A stretch of 64,000 nt of DNA from Asticcacaulis sp. EMRT-3 (GTDB lineage: Bacteria > Pseudomonadota > Alphaproteobacteria > Caulobacterales > Caulobacteraceae): assembly GCF_030027245.1 (NCBI RefSeq), contig NZ_JASERT010000003.1:66866-130865 (forward strand). Reading direction: 5' to 3'. Below are positions 16,676 to 24,931 of the stretch, in pieces. The notes below the pieces were generated by a model. The model searched no databases, was not told where the DNA came from, and saw only the letters and a program-made list of their open reading frames with translations. Position 1 is the stretch's first letter. Each line of letters begins with the position of its first letter. A program made the translations under genes and the position numbers.

Positions 16676-17482
16676 ATGAAGACGCTGGTGTTAGCAAACC
16701 AAAAGGGAGGCGTTGGGAAAAGCGCGGTCGCAACACAGTTTGCCCAATATCTGATTGAACAGGGTCACCGGGTTCTGTTTATAGATCTCGATCATCAGCG
16801 TAACTCGTCCAAGGCACTAGCCAAAAGTGGCCGTGCGACTATTGCCCCCTTCACCGCCACTAAAATCTTCGAGGGCGTAGGGCTGACAGCTCCATCTGCC
16901 ACATTTGCATTGGTCGAAGGCGATGGCGATCTCAGTGGCATGGAAAGGCAGCCCACCGCGCACAACGCATTTGTCAACGCGTTGAAAGCCTTCCTAGATC
17001 GCAACGCACACGCGTTCGACGTCTGTGTACTTGATACCAATCCAAATCCTGACATTCGCTACGCCGCCGGATTGATCGTTGCGGACTATGTCCTATCGCC
17101 AATTCAACTCAATCAGGAAGCCATCGATGGAATCGGTGGTTTGCTGAATCACACGCGTTATGGCATCCGAAAAATAAAAGCGACGCTTAACCCCAGCCTC
17201 GAATTGATCGGTATTCTGCCTAACCTGGTCGAACCGACACCCTTTCAGCGCGGGAATCTCAAGCAGATCGCAGAAGGCTTCGGCCAGCTGTTGATTCCGA
17301 CAGGGGAGGGGAGTGGCATCGCGCTACTTCCGCGTCGTTCAGTTTTTGCCGAAGCTCAGGCCGACGGGACCTATATCGCCAACCTGAAGAAAACCGCTGC
17401 CCGTGATACCTGGCGTGAAATTCGCCCGGTGTTTGAAGCCATTGCCCACCGTATGGGATTAGAGGTGCTCAATGACGCTTGA
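16676..17482 (+). CDS. parA: Plasmid partition ATPase ParA
   Basis: ParA is the partition ATPase working with the ParB encoded next to it. The 268-aa protein has Walker A NQKGGVGKSAVATQFAQYL near the start, then FIDLDHQRNSSK, VCVLDTNPNPD and SPIQLNQEAIDGIGGLL. These are canonical ParA/Soj motifs. A longer start at 16658 exists, but GGGACGG sits about 9 bases before ATG 16676, where MKTLVLANQKGGVGKS gives the usual spacing to the P-loop. Its end overlaps parB by 11 bases. Confidence 0.88.
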   Translation: MKTLVLANQKGGVGKSAVATQFAQYLIEQGHRVLFIDLDHQRNSSKALAKSGRATIAPFTATKIFEGVGLTAPSATFALVEGDGDLSGMERQPTAHNAFVNALKAFLDRNAHAFDVCVLDTNPNPDIRYAAGLIVADYVLSPIQLNQEAIDGIGGLLNHTRYGIRKIKATLNPSLELIGILPNLVEPTPFQRGNLKQIAEGFGQLLIPTGEGSGIALLPRRSVFAEAQADGTYIANLKKTAARDTWREIRPVFEAIAHRMGLEVLNDA

Positions 17483-18413
17483 TCTGTCAGCCCTGGATGA
17501 TCCGTTGGAAATCTCGACGGGTAAGCCGCTTCAGGTCTTACTTTCGGATATCGAAGAAGACCCTAACCAGCCGCGTGTTGAATTCGACGAAGACGCCATG
17601 GCCGACATGGAGGCGTCAATCAGAGCTAAGGGCGTCATCTCACCGGTGTCCATCCGACCCCATCCTCAAAAGCTCGGCAAATACCTTCTCAATTTCGGTG
17701 CCCGGCGTTTGCGTGGCTCAAGACGTGCTGGCCGAGATACCATTCCCGCCTTTATCGATGAAGGCCATGACGATTTCGATCAGGTTATCGAAAACGAACA
17801 ACGCGAGAATCTGAAACCCATAGAGTTGGCTTTGTTCATCCAGCGCAAGCTTGACGCCGGTGCCAAAAAGGCCGACATCGCGCGCCGTCTTGGCAAGCCT
17901 GCGCCTGTCATTACCGAACATCTGGCTTTGATCGATCTGCCGCCAAGTCTGGAGCGCGCCTATCGCGACGGACGGCTCTCGTCTCCCAAGACCATTTACG
18001 AACTGCGCAGCCTTCACGCGAAGTTCCCAGCCGAGGTCGAGCGTTGGGTTGCCAAGCCCGTTGAAATTACGCGCGCCACAGTCAGCAATCTGGCCGCTGC
18101 ACTGAAGGCGCCGCCATTGACGGCCCCCTTAGTCATGACTAAGGATTCTGAGGCTATGGAAGTTGCCCCTAAGCCGTCAAACAAGGCGACCGCTAAGGTG
18201 CCAGCCTTTGCTGCGCCCCAACCGATTAAGCGCCCCAAGATCCTTGTCGAACACAAGAGTCGCCCCGCGACGCTCATACTTGATCGGCGACCGCCGCTCC
18301 CCGGCATGGTTTATATCCGCTATGACACGGATCCGGACAGCAAGGACGTGCAGGTGGAGGCTGATACGGTCACCCTTAGCCAGATCATTGAAGACGAGAC
18401 AGGCAATAGCTGA
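17472..18413 (+). CDS. parB: Plasmid partition protein ParB (KorB-like)
   Basis: This is the centromere-binding and possibly global regulatory partner of ParA. The 313-aa protein has the ParB/Spo0J N-terminal nuclease-like domain (LSDIEEDPNQPRVEFDEDAM, GARRLRGSRRAG, VIENEQRENLKPIELALF). An HTH follows (KADIARRLGKPAPVITEHLA), then a linker and a C-terminal domain (LPGMVYIRYDTDP) resembling KorB-type dimerisation regions. The gene contains a copy of the 18-bp palindrome, encoding LVMTK as the virD4 copy does. KorB-like action is an inference. Confidence 0.87.
   Translation: MTLDLSALDDPLEISTGKPLQVLLSDIEEDPNQPRVEFDEDAMADMEASIRAKGVISPVSIRPHPQKLGKYLLNFGARRLRGSRRAGRDTIPAFIDEGHDDFDQVIENEQRENLKPIELALFIQRKLDAGAKKADIARRLGKPAPVITEHLALIDLPPSLERAYRDGRLSSPKTIYELRSLHAKFPAEVERWVAKPVEITRATVSNLAAALKAPPLTAPLVMTKDSEAMEVAPKPSNKATAKVPAFAAPQPIKRPKILVEHKSRPATLILDRRPPLPGMVYIRYDTDPDSKDVQVEADTVTLSQIIEDETGNS
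18127..18144. promoter_or_regulatory. 18-bp palindrome, candidate ParB/KorB-type site (copy 2)
   Basis: This CCTTAGTCATGACTAAGG is identical to the copy in virD4 and lies within parB itself. A site inside the parB gene is compatible with a parS or autoregulatory element. Confidence 0.5.
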
Positions 18414-18759
18414 AGGGTCGCTTCAGGCTTCGTACCGGGAGGTTCATTTGATGTCGGCTCATCAGCTCATGATCTCAGACAGATAGAGCATGTGGGCTTG
18501 ATCGAGGCTTAGCTCTTTTTCATCGAACACACAGAAATGCGCCGCCGCTTCAGGTGAGGACATCAGCCGAACAATTCCAAAATTTCCCTTTTGGGGATCA
18601 GAGGATTGTTGCCAAATCTGTTTATTGCCAAGGGCTATCGGTCAGTGCCAATCGCGGCCTCGAATGGATTAGGTCTGGACAAAAACCAGCTTCGCTTCGA
18701 TCCTTTTACCGCAATATTCCCCACCGGTTAATTTCCGCCGCGCAAGCGCTTTGCATCGC
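18414..18759. other. Intergenic stretch downstream of parB
   Basis: No convincing gene is visible on the plus strand. On the minus strand 18462-18563 encodes a short 33-residue frame (MSSPEAAAHFCVFDEKELSL then DQAHMLYLSEIMS) with protein-like composition. It has no recognisable relatives or clear ribosome site, so I only note it. Confidence 0.3.
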
Positions 18760-18891
18760 CAGACAAATTAGCCGGAGCGGCATCTTCTTCACTTCGTTAC
18801 GACCCTGCGGGTGCGGCCGGATCGTGTTCGTCCTCTTGACCTCCATCGAGGCCGCGATTGGCGCGGCCAGATAGCAAGAAGGCAAACGACA
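18760..18891 (+). promoter_or_regulatory. Leader of the DUF736 gene with conserved hairpin (leader type A)
   Basis: This leader shares patches with the leader of the DUF2493 gene at 31920-32093: TTTCCGCCG, CTTTGCATCGC, CAAA..A.CCGG, and the final GGCCGCG-N5-CGCGGC hairpin at 18850-18868. The hairpin has a 7-bp perfect stem and a 5-base loop about 20 bases before the start codon. Conservation in front of two unrelated genes suggests a shared regulatory element. Its mode of action is unknown. Confidence 0.5.
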
Positions 18892-19203
18892 ATGGCAACC
18901 ATCGGTACTTTCACCAAGACGGAAAACGGCTACACCGGTTCGGTCAAAACCCTCAACCTTAACGCCAAGGCGCAAATCGTCGCAGTCGAGAAGGACAATG
19001 AGCGCAGCCCCGACTACCGCGTCTACTCAGGAACTATCGAGATCGGTGCTGGGTGGACCAAGACCGCACGCGAAAGCAACCGCGACTATGTGTCACTGAA
19101 GCTCGATGATCCCTCCCTGCCAGCCCCGATCTTCGGCAGCCTCGTTCAGGCGGAAGACTCCGAAACCTACAACCTGATCTGGTCGCGCCGCCCCGGCGAG
19201 TAG
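18892..19203 (+). CDS. DUF736 family protein
   Basis: The 103-aa protein has the typical DUF736 sequence MATIGTFTKTENGYTGSVKT, then RVYSGTIEIGAGWTKTARES and YVSLKLDDPSLPAPIFGSLV, ending in YNLIWSRR. DUF736 proteins are very common on alphaproteobacterial plasmids and integrative elements, usually near antirestriction and ParB-like genes as here. Their function is not established. A hairpin-bearing leader precedes it and a terminator follows. Confidence 0.9.
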   Translation: MATIGTFTKTENGYTGSVKTLNLNAKAQIVAVEKDNERSPDYRVYSGTIEIGAGWTKTARESNRDYVSLKLDDPSLPAPIFGSLVQAEDSETYNLIWSRRPGE

Positions 19204-19215
19204 GTATCTCGGCCC

Positions 19216-19242
19216 ATCCCCGCTCGAATGAGCGGGGATTTT
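19216..19242 (+). terminator. Rho-independent terminator after DUF736 gene
   Basis: A perfect 10-bp stem (ATCCCCGCTC / GAGCGGGGAT) with a GAAT loop is followed by a short T run, 13 bases after the stop codon. Confidence 0.85.
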
Positions 19243-19426
19243 GCAGGGCCCGTCATCTGGAGAGGCTTAAATTTGGGAGTCCAGCCGAGATAGAAGGCTC
19301 TTTGCAAAACCGACTAAGGCGCCGTCCGACGTCCTTAGTGCCGTAGCTCAATTTTATAGCGACGACTGTCGCCAAGAGGCAGGTTTTCGGCTAATGTGGA
19401 ATCTAATTCCATATTGGACGAGATTT

Positions 19427-20653
19427 ATGCGCCACAGACACCGCACGCTCAGCAAAACCCTGGAGACCGTCTCCACTGTCTTCCCCGTCGTCCTCATCAC
19501 TGGGCCCCGGCAGGTTGGTAAGACGACTTTGCTTCAGGACTGTGCCGAAGCGACCCGTGGTTACGTCAGCCTGGATGACCTCGATCAACGCGCCTTAGCA
19601 CAAACCGATCCGGCCTTGTTCCTGCAATTACATAAGGCACCTCTGATTATAGACGAGGTGCAATATGCACCGCAGTTGTTCAGCGTCATCAAAGGCCTTG
19701 TCGACAAGGATCAAACCAGCGGCCAGTACTGGCTCACGGGCTCGCAAAAATTCCATCTGATGCACGGCATTTCCGAAACTCTTGCCGGTCGGATTGCCAT
19801 TCTCGATCTGATCGGCCTGTCCCAGACCGAACGCGATGATCGCGCCGTCGCGCAAAGCCCTTTCCTCCCGACGCTGGATTGGATTGAAAAAGCCCGACCA
19901 CAGCCGTCAAGCTCGGCGGTCCTCGATGTCTATCACACGATCTGGACAGGAAGCTTCCCGGCTATCGCGCTTAACCCGGATATGCCGCGAGATATTTTCT
20001 ATAGTTCCTACATCCAAACCTATATCCAGCGGGATGTCAGAGATCTGACGCGCGTGGGGGACGAAGTCGCCTTCGCACGCTTCCTCCGCGCCGCGGCAGC
20101 CCGCACCGGCCAACTCATCAACTACGCCGACATGGCACGCGATGTCGATGTCGACCAGAAAACGATCAAGGCCTGGCTTTCGATCCTCGAGACGTCGGGG
20201 CTTGTCTTTATGCTTCAGCCTTACCACAACAATATCACCAATCGCCTGGTCAAGACGCCGAAGCTCTATTTCCTGGATACCGGACTGTGCGCCTATCTAA
20301 CTCAGTGGTCGACGCCGGAAGCTCTCGAAGCTGGTGCGATGTCGGGTGCCATCCTTGAAACCTATATGCTGGCCGAGATTCTCAAATCCTATTGGAACCG
20401 AGGGAAGGTCGGCAATTTCTATTTTTATCGTGACCGTGATCAGAGGGAGGTTGATCTGCTGATCAGTCAGGATGGGAAGCTTTACCCCATCGAATTCAAG
20501 AAGACGATGACGCCCAGTCTGGGTGCCACAAAGAATTTCGCGGCCTTGGAAGCCCTGAAACAGCCGATCGGTGATGGATGCGTTATCTGCCTAAAGGAAA
20601 TTGATATCCCCCTGTCAAAGGCGGTTTGGGCAATTCCGGTGGGATACCTGTAA
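19427..20653 (+). CDS. AAA ATPase with DUF4143 domain (first copy)
   Basis: The roughly 408-aa P-loop ATPase has Walker A ITGPRQVGKTTLLQD and Walker B-like LIIDEVQYAPQLF. The sensor-like YWLTGSQKFHLM and IQTYIQRDVRDL follow, and then a C-terminal DUF4143 region (KTPKLYFLDTGLCAYL, REVDLLISQDGKLYPIEFKK). The REVDLL/IEFK pattern resembles a PD-(D/E)XK-like nuclease fold. Function is unproven for this family. An upstream start at 19394 is open, but GGACGAG before ATG 19427 supports the shorter form. A TGGAAT/ATTCCA inverted repeat at 19395-19409 may be an operator. Confidence 0.85.
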   Translation: MRHRHRTLSKTLETVSTVFPVVLITGPRQVGKTTLLQDCAEATRGYVSLDDLDQRALAQTDPALFLQLHKAPLIIDEVQYAPQLFSVIKGLVDKDQTSGQYWLTGSQKFHLMHGISETLAGRIAILDLIGLSQTERDDRAVAQSPFLPTLDWIEKARPQPSSSAVLDVYHTIWTGSFPAIALNPDMPRDIFYSSYIQTYIQRDVRDLTRVGDEVAFARFLRAAAARTGQLINYADMARDVDVDQKTIKAWLSILETSGLVFMLQPYHNNITNRLVKTPKLYFLDTGLCAYLTQWSTPEALEAGAMSGAILETYMLAEILKSYWNRGKVGNFYFYRDRDQREVDLLISQDGKLYPIEFKKTMTPSLGATKNFAALEALKQPIGDGCVICLKEIDIPLSKAVWAIPVGYL

Positions 20654-20804
20654 CATCGCCATAACTTCTGGCAGATCGCTGTCAGTACGAATGTGCGCGA
20701 ATGCGGGCCGTTTGGTTCTTTTCATATAAAGGAACAGCGGACACTTAGCTCACTAGCCGCGACGGTCGCGCGACTCCAGGCGGTGGGACGCAATATGGCA
20801 AGAG

Positions 20805-20881
20805 TGAGAGTCTGCGTTCGGGTGCCGTGACGGGTGGAAGACCAGAGGAAAGGCCTCCGGCGCTCGTCTCGGAGATCGATC
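20805..20881 (+). promoter_or_regulatory. Leader of ardC (leader type B)
   Basis: The segment GAGTGAGAG followed by CCGTGACGGGTGGAAGACC and a CTCCG/CGGAG hairpin aligns by eye with the leader of the ParB-like gene (21871-21957) and more weakly with that of the 1443-aa helicase (26311-26365). Just upstream, 20758-20770 is a perfect palindrome (CGCGAC-G-GTCGCG). Confidence 0.45.
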
Positions 20882-21862
20882 ATGAGCGGCTATCAGAAAC
20901 ATTCGACCGGCGGCGAAGGGCCGGCCAGTCTTTACAGTGATATTACTCGAAAAATCATCGCGGAGCTTGAGGCTGGCAATGTCCCCTGGGTCCAGCCATG
21001 GGCTGGGTCGGGGAGAGGGGGCGCCGCCGTCGGTATGCCTGCTAATGCCTCCACCCACAGGCGCTATTCCGGGATCAACATCCTGATTCTGTGGAATGCA
21101 GTGATCAAGCGAGGCTTCGCCCACCAAGGTTGGCTGACGTTCCGGCAGGCGCTGAGCCTTGGCGGCTGCGTCAGGAAGGGGGAACACGGCACCACGGTCG
21201 TTTATGCAGACCGCTTTGTCCCTCGAACTGAGCGTCAACGTCTCGATGCGGGTGGCGATGATATTCGTGCTATCCCATTCCTGAAGCGTTTTACGGTTTT
21301 CAACATTGCTCAGTGCGACGGTCTGCCTGATGACGGGACAGGACTGGAGACGGTGCCGGATACGCCGCAGATCGACCCCAGCGTCCGCAATCTGATCGCA
21401 AAAAGTGGCATAGATTTCCGCGTTGGTGGCGACAGGGCCTATTACGTTCCGTCCCACGATTACGTCCAGATCCCGCCGCCTGAGGCATATTTTGAGCCCA
21501 TCAATTGGCACCGTACCGCGCTTCATGAACTTGGGCACGCAAGTGGTCACCCATCGCGCCTAAATCGCGATCTGACGGGACCGTTTGGCAGCCGTAAATA
21601 TGCCGCCGAAGAATTAGTGGCCGAGATGACCTCGGCCTTTTGCTGCGCTTCGCTCGGCATTATGCCGACGGTACGCCATTCCGATTACATCGCCAACTGG
21701 TTGGAAGTCCTTCGCGAAGACGACAAGGCAATCTTCCGTGCCGCCTCTCAGGCCAGCAAATCCGCTGACTACCTTCTGGGTTTTTTAAAAGCTGAGGATG
21801 AAAGCGAGGCAGCAGCAGCAGCGGCCGCCGCAGCAGCAAGGGACGATCTGGCGGCAGCCTGA
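20882..21862 (+). CDS. ardC: ArdC-like antirestriction protein
   Basis: ArdC proteins protect incoming DNA from host restriction. The 326-aa product has the ArdC N-terminal ssDNA-binding domain (YSDITRKIIAELEAGNVPWV then QPWAG, YSGINILILWNAV, WLTFRQALSLGGCVRKGEHG). A C-terminal zincin-like domain carries HELGHASGHPSRL near residue 215 and a downstream Glu (AAEELVAEMTSAFCCASLGI), consistent with a metallopeptidase site. ATG 20882 fits the family N-terminus, unlike the upstream start at 20834. The C-terminus carries a nine-alanine run encoded partly by GCA repeats. Confidence 0.9.
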   Translation: MSGYQKHSTGGEGPASLYSDITRKIIAELEAGNVPWVQPWAGSGRGGAAVGMPANASTHRRYSGINILILWNAVIKRGFAHQGWLTFRQALSLGGCVRKGEHGTTVVYADRFVPRTERQRLDAGGDDIRAIPFLKRFTVFNIAQCDGLPDDGTGLETVPDTPQIDPSVRNLIAKSGIDFRVGGDRAYYVPSHDYVQIPPPEAYFEPINWHRTALHELGHASGHPSRLNRDLTGPFGSRKYAAEELVAEMTSAFCCASLGIMPTVRHSDYIANWLEVLREDDKAIFRAASQASKSADYLLGFLKAEDESEAAAAAAAAAARDDLAAA

Positions 21863-21870
21863 ACGTGCCG

Positions 21871-21957
21871 AGGAGAGAGGTCGAGGGCTTCGCATGGTTT
21901 CGTGGCGGGTTGAAGGTCGAGAGAGAGGCTCTCGGCCGCTCGCTGCGGAGTTCTCAA
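21871..21957 (+). promoter_or_regulatory. Leader of the ParB-like gene (leader type B)
   Basis: It contains GAGAGAGG, CGTGGCGGGTTGAAGGTC and a CGAGAG/CTCTCG hairpin (stem 6, loop 5), paralleling the ardC leader. The segment ends at the ATG. Confidence 0.45.
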
Positions 21958-24081
21958 ATGACCCAAGCGACCCAGAAGATCGTCCTTAGCACATCGCGGG
22001 ACATCCCCCTCAACAAGCTGGTCTTGTCCCAGTCCAATGTTCGGATTGTCAAATCCGGCATCTCTATTGAGGAATTGGCCGAAGATATCGCGCGCCGAAC
22101 CCTCCTTCAAAGCCTCAATGTCCGCCCGGTCTTAAGCGGCGACGGGATCGAGACCGGAATGTTCGAGGTGCCCGCCGGCGGTCGGCGCTACCGCGCCCTG
22201 CAATTGTTGGTCAAACAGAAACGTCTGGCCAAGGATGCCCCTATCAACTGCGTTGTGCGCGCGGCTGGCAGTGACACGACTGCAGAGGAAGATTCGCTCG
22301 CAGAGAATGTTCAACGCGTTGCCTTGCATCCGCTCGACCAGTTTCGCGCCTTTCAAGCTCTACGCGGACAGGGTGCCAGTGAAGAGGAAATCGCGGCCCG
22401 GTTCTTCGTCAACCTCAATGTCGTCCAGCAGCGTTTGCGTCTGGCCTCGGTCTCGCCAGCCTTGCTTGAAGTCTATGCGGAGGACGGCATGACCCTCAAC
22501 CAGCTGATGGCGTTCTCGGTCTCAACTGACCAAGTACGCCAAGAACAGGTCTGGGCCAATATTAAGGACGGCTATTCAAAAGAGCCTTATCACATCAAAC
22601 GCCTGCTCACGGAGCACACGATTGAAGCATCGGACAGAAGGGCCTTATTCGTTGGCGTCGATGCATATGAGGATGCTGGCGGTGCCGTTTTTCGCGATCT
22701 CTTCAGCGGTGACAATGGCGGCTGGCTGCAAGATATTGGCCTTCTTAATCGCCTTGTGAATGAGAAACTGGCCTTGGCGGCCGAAGCGATTGCCGTCGAC
22801 GGCTGGAAATGGGTCGAAGTGGCCGTCGACCTGCCCTATGGCAACACGGCGGGTATGCGTGAGATCACAGGTGCTGAGGCTCCATTGACTGAGGACGAGC
22901 AGGCGACGATCGATGCTTTGGTAGCTGAACAGGCCGCCATTGAGGCTAAATATGCCGAGGACGACGAATATCCCGACGAAGTCGACCAGCGCCTTGGCCA
23001 GATTGAAACCGCTTTGGAAGAATTTGATGAACGGCCCGCAACCTTTACCCCTGCGGAAAGGGCCATCTCTGGCGTCTTCCTCAGCCTGGCACGAGACGGC
23101 ACGCTTGCGATCGAACGTGGATGGGTACGTCCGGAGGACGAACTGCCAGCAGATGTCGACCTCGACACCACTGTAGTTGATAGTGAGGGGGAAGGGGCAA
23201 CTCTGGCTTCCACCGAGGCAACGGGAACAGTCATTACGGTTTTCGGTCATCCTTCGCCAGCGGCGGCGGATGAGGACGAAGAGACTATCCGACCACTGCC
23301 AGACCGGCTCGTCTCAGAACTCACTGCATATCGCACGCTCGCCCTTCAGGATGCTATCGCATGCAGTCCGCGCGTCGCTATGACAATGCTGCTTCATAAG
23401 CTGGTGACGGACGCCTTTCGTGCGTTGTCGACCGTGTCCTGCCTTGAGGCTTCCGTGCGCCGCATCCATTTCCCGGAACAGGGAGCGGATCTGAAAATCT
23501 GCCCCGCGGCTTTGGCAATCACCGAGCGCAGTGAGGCGTGGAAGGCGGCGATTCCTCAGGGTGACCAGGAACTTTGGGACTGGCTTGAAGGCGAATCCGA
23601 CGACAGCCGAGCGATGCTTTTGGCCTACTGTGTCAGCTTCGGTGTCAACGCCCTGGTGGAGAAAATCGACCGCTACGGTGGCGGCTTGTCGCAACATGGC
23701 CTCGACCAGCGGATCGCCCAGGCGGACAGGCTGGCGACGGCCGTCAGCCTTGATCTGGTGGAAGCCGGGTGGCGCCCCACAGCAGATAACTACCTGGGTC
23801 GTGTGACTAAACCGCGAATTCTTGAAGCGGTCAGAGAGGGCGCTGGCGATCGTGCGGCACAACTCATTGAGCACCTGAAGAAGGGTGACATGGCGAAGGA
23901 AGCTGAACGCCTGTTGGCAAATACTGGTTGGTTGCCGGAACCCCTGCGTCTTGAGGCAGGACGAGCTGAAGCAGAAGCGCTTGAGCCGGAAGCCAGGGCC
24001 CTGCCGGAATTCCTCACGAACGGTGAGGATGGTGCTCTCAGCCACGCGACAGCGCCTGAGCAATTAGCCGCAGCTGAATAG
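21958..24081 (+). CDS. Large ParB/Spo0J-like nuclease-domain protein
   Basis: The 707-aa protein begins with a ParB-type N-terminal domain (IPLNKLVLSQSNVRIVKSGI, VPAGGRRYRALQLLVKQKRL, EDSLAENVQRVALHPLDQFR). An HTH region (ASEEEIAARFFVNLNVVQQR) follows, then a long helical, acidic C-terminal part. It is over twice the size of partition ParB and lies next to ArdC with no ParA partner. It therefore belongs to the plasmid-borne ParB-like family found in leading regions, where related proteins have nuclease or DNA-handling roles; its own activity is unknown. ATG 21958 is preferred over 21865 because the longer form translates the leader. Confidence 0.85.
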   Translation: MTQATQKIVLSTSRDIPLNKLVLSQSNVRIVKSGISIEELAEDIARRTLLQSLNVRPVLSGDGIETGMFEVPAGGRRYRALQLLVKQKRLAKDAPINCVVRAAGSDTTAEEDSLAENVQRVALHPLDQFRAFQALRGQGASEEEIAARFFVNLNVVQQRLRLASVSPALLEVYAEDGMTLNQLMAFSVSTDQVRQEQVWANIKDGYSKEPYHIKRLLTEHTIEASDRRALFVGVDAYEDAGGAVFRDLFSGDNGGWLQDIGLLNRLVNEKLALAAEAIAVDGWKWVEVAVDLPYGNTAGMREITGAEAPLTEDEQATIDALVAEQAAIEAKYAEDDEYPDEVDQRLGQIETALEEFDERPATFTPAERAISGVFLSLARDGTLAIERGWVRPEDELPADVDLDTTVVDSEGEGATLASTEATGTVITVFGHPSPAAADEDEETIRPLPDRLVSELTAYRTLALQDAIACSPRVAMTMLLHKLVTDAFRALSTVSCLEASVRRIHFPEQGADLKICPAALAITERSEAWKAAIPQGDQELWDWLEGESDDSRAMLLAYCVSFGVNALVEKIDRYGGGLSQHGLDQRIAQADRLATAVSLDLVEAGWRPTADNYLGRVTKPRILEAVREGAGDRAAQLIEHLKKGDMAKEAERLLANTGWLPEPLRLEAGRAEAEALEPEARALPEFLTNGEDGALSHATAPEQLAAAE

Positions 24082-24093
24082 TCGTCACCGGAG

Positions 24094-24119
24094 GGGAGCC
24101 CGGCAATGACCGGGCTCCC
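24094..24119 (+). terminator. Hairpin after the ParB-like gene
   Basis: A perfect 10-bp stem (GGGAGCCCGG / CCGGGCTCCC) with a CAATGA loop is followed by TTCATT. It could be a weak terminator or attenuator before the next gene, which starts 21 bases downstream. Confidence 0.55.
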
Positions 24120-24140
24120 TTCATTGTCAGGAGCGCCAAA

Positions 24141-24659
24141 ATGGCAGACTACGAATCCCCCACCATAATCCAGCCGATCATTCCCAATGCCGATATGACG
24201 CCGTTGGAACGTCTTCTCCTTACAGAGATATTCACTGGCGAGCCAGAAGGCGACGGCCTCTACTTCTTCGCCGAGCAATCGACCAACGACATGCCGGAAT
24301 TCGATAGTTCGGATCTGCGGGCAGCGCTGCAGGCATCGGAAGGGCATGAAAGCCAAGCTGCCGAGTTTGTGCGAGAACAGCTTGCGAAAGCGGCGCCAGA
24401 GGATATCTCCATCACGCTCGATATGAGCATCATCTCCTGGGAATATCTGTTCCAGGATATCGTCAGACGTTCGAGCACACTCACCTATGTCACGGCGATC
24501 TCGGCGTACACCTGCTCAAAAATGCGCACCGACGGGTTCGGCGGCGTGGCCGTTCTGATCACGGCGAATGAGGTTCGTGGCAAGAACCTGGACGACGTGC
24601 TGGCGGACATGCTCGACGAGGCGGAAGCGAACGGCGAAATTCCGGCAGGTGTATCGTGA
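24141..24659 (+). CDS. Conserved-looking protein of unknown function
   Basis: The 172-aa acidic, soluble protein (MADYESPTIIQPIIPNADMT) has no motif I recognise. A CAGGAGCG ribosome site precedes the ATG. It lies in the establishment block after the ParB-like gene, and its last codons overlap the next start (GTGA), so the two small genes form an operon. Good codon composition and coupling make it a real gene. Confidence 0.75.
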   Translation: MADYESPTIIQPIIPNADMTPLERLLLTEIFTGEPEGDGLYFFAEQSTNDMPEFDSSDLRAALQASEGHESQAAEFVREQLAKAAPEDISITLDMSIISWEYLFQDIVRRSSTLTYVTAISAYTCSKMRTDGFGGVAVLITANEVRGKNLDDVLADMLDEAEANGEIPAGVS

Positions 24660-24877
24660 GCATTCCCGATCCCGTCCGCGCCAATTTCGATGTCCTGTTA
24701 CGGGCTGCCGAAAATTGTGACCTCGCGTTAATGGAATGTACTGACGCCGAAACCGGGGTCCCTCGCTATGTGCTGTGTGCAGTGGCAAAGGATGGCGATG
24801 CCTATGTCATGACGCCTTTTGGCCACATGGTTTCCGACCAGGACCCCTATACCGCCTATATCCCTCCCAACGTTTGA
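24656..24877 (+). CDS. Small conserved-looking plasmid protein
   Basis: The 73-aa product starts at GTG 24656, overlapping the preceding stop. The sequence includes DLALMECTDAETGVPRYVLC and AYVMTPFGHMVSDQDPYTAY. Small proteins with similar mixed strands accompany DUF736/ArdC genes on such plasmids, but I cannot name the family. The coupling indicates co-expression with the 172-aa protein. Confidence 0.7.
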   Translation: MSIPDPVRANFDVLLRAAENCDLALMECTDAETGVPRYVLCAVAKDGDAYVMTPFGHMVSDQDPYTAYIPPNV

Positions 24878-24931
24878 CCGGCAATGCGGGGCCAGAAGCA
24901 TAGCGACCCGTTGCGCCTGACCTATCCAGCC

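Noticed and set aside
18554..18874. 106-codon plus-strand frame before DUF736
   Set aside because: It coincides with the shared leader, whose conserved patches do not keep a reading frame relative to the other leader.
20753..21550. 265-codon minus-strand frame opposite ardC
   Set aside because: ArdC motifs on the plus strand explain the region. The antisense product has no recognisable domain.
22645..24063. Minus-strand frames of about 200-250 codons opposite the ParB-like gene
   Set aside because: They are shadows of the coding strand with unlikely composition.
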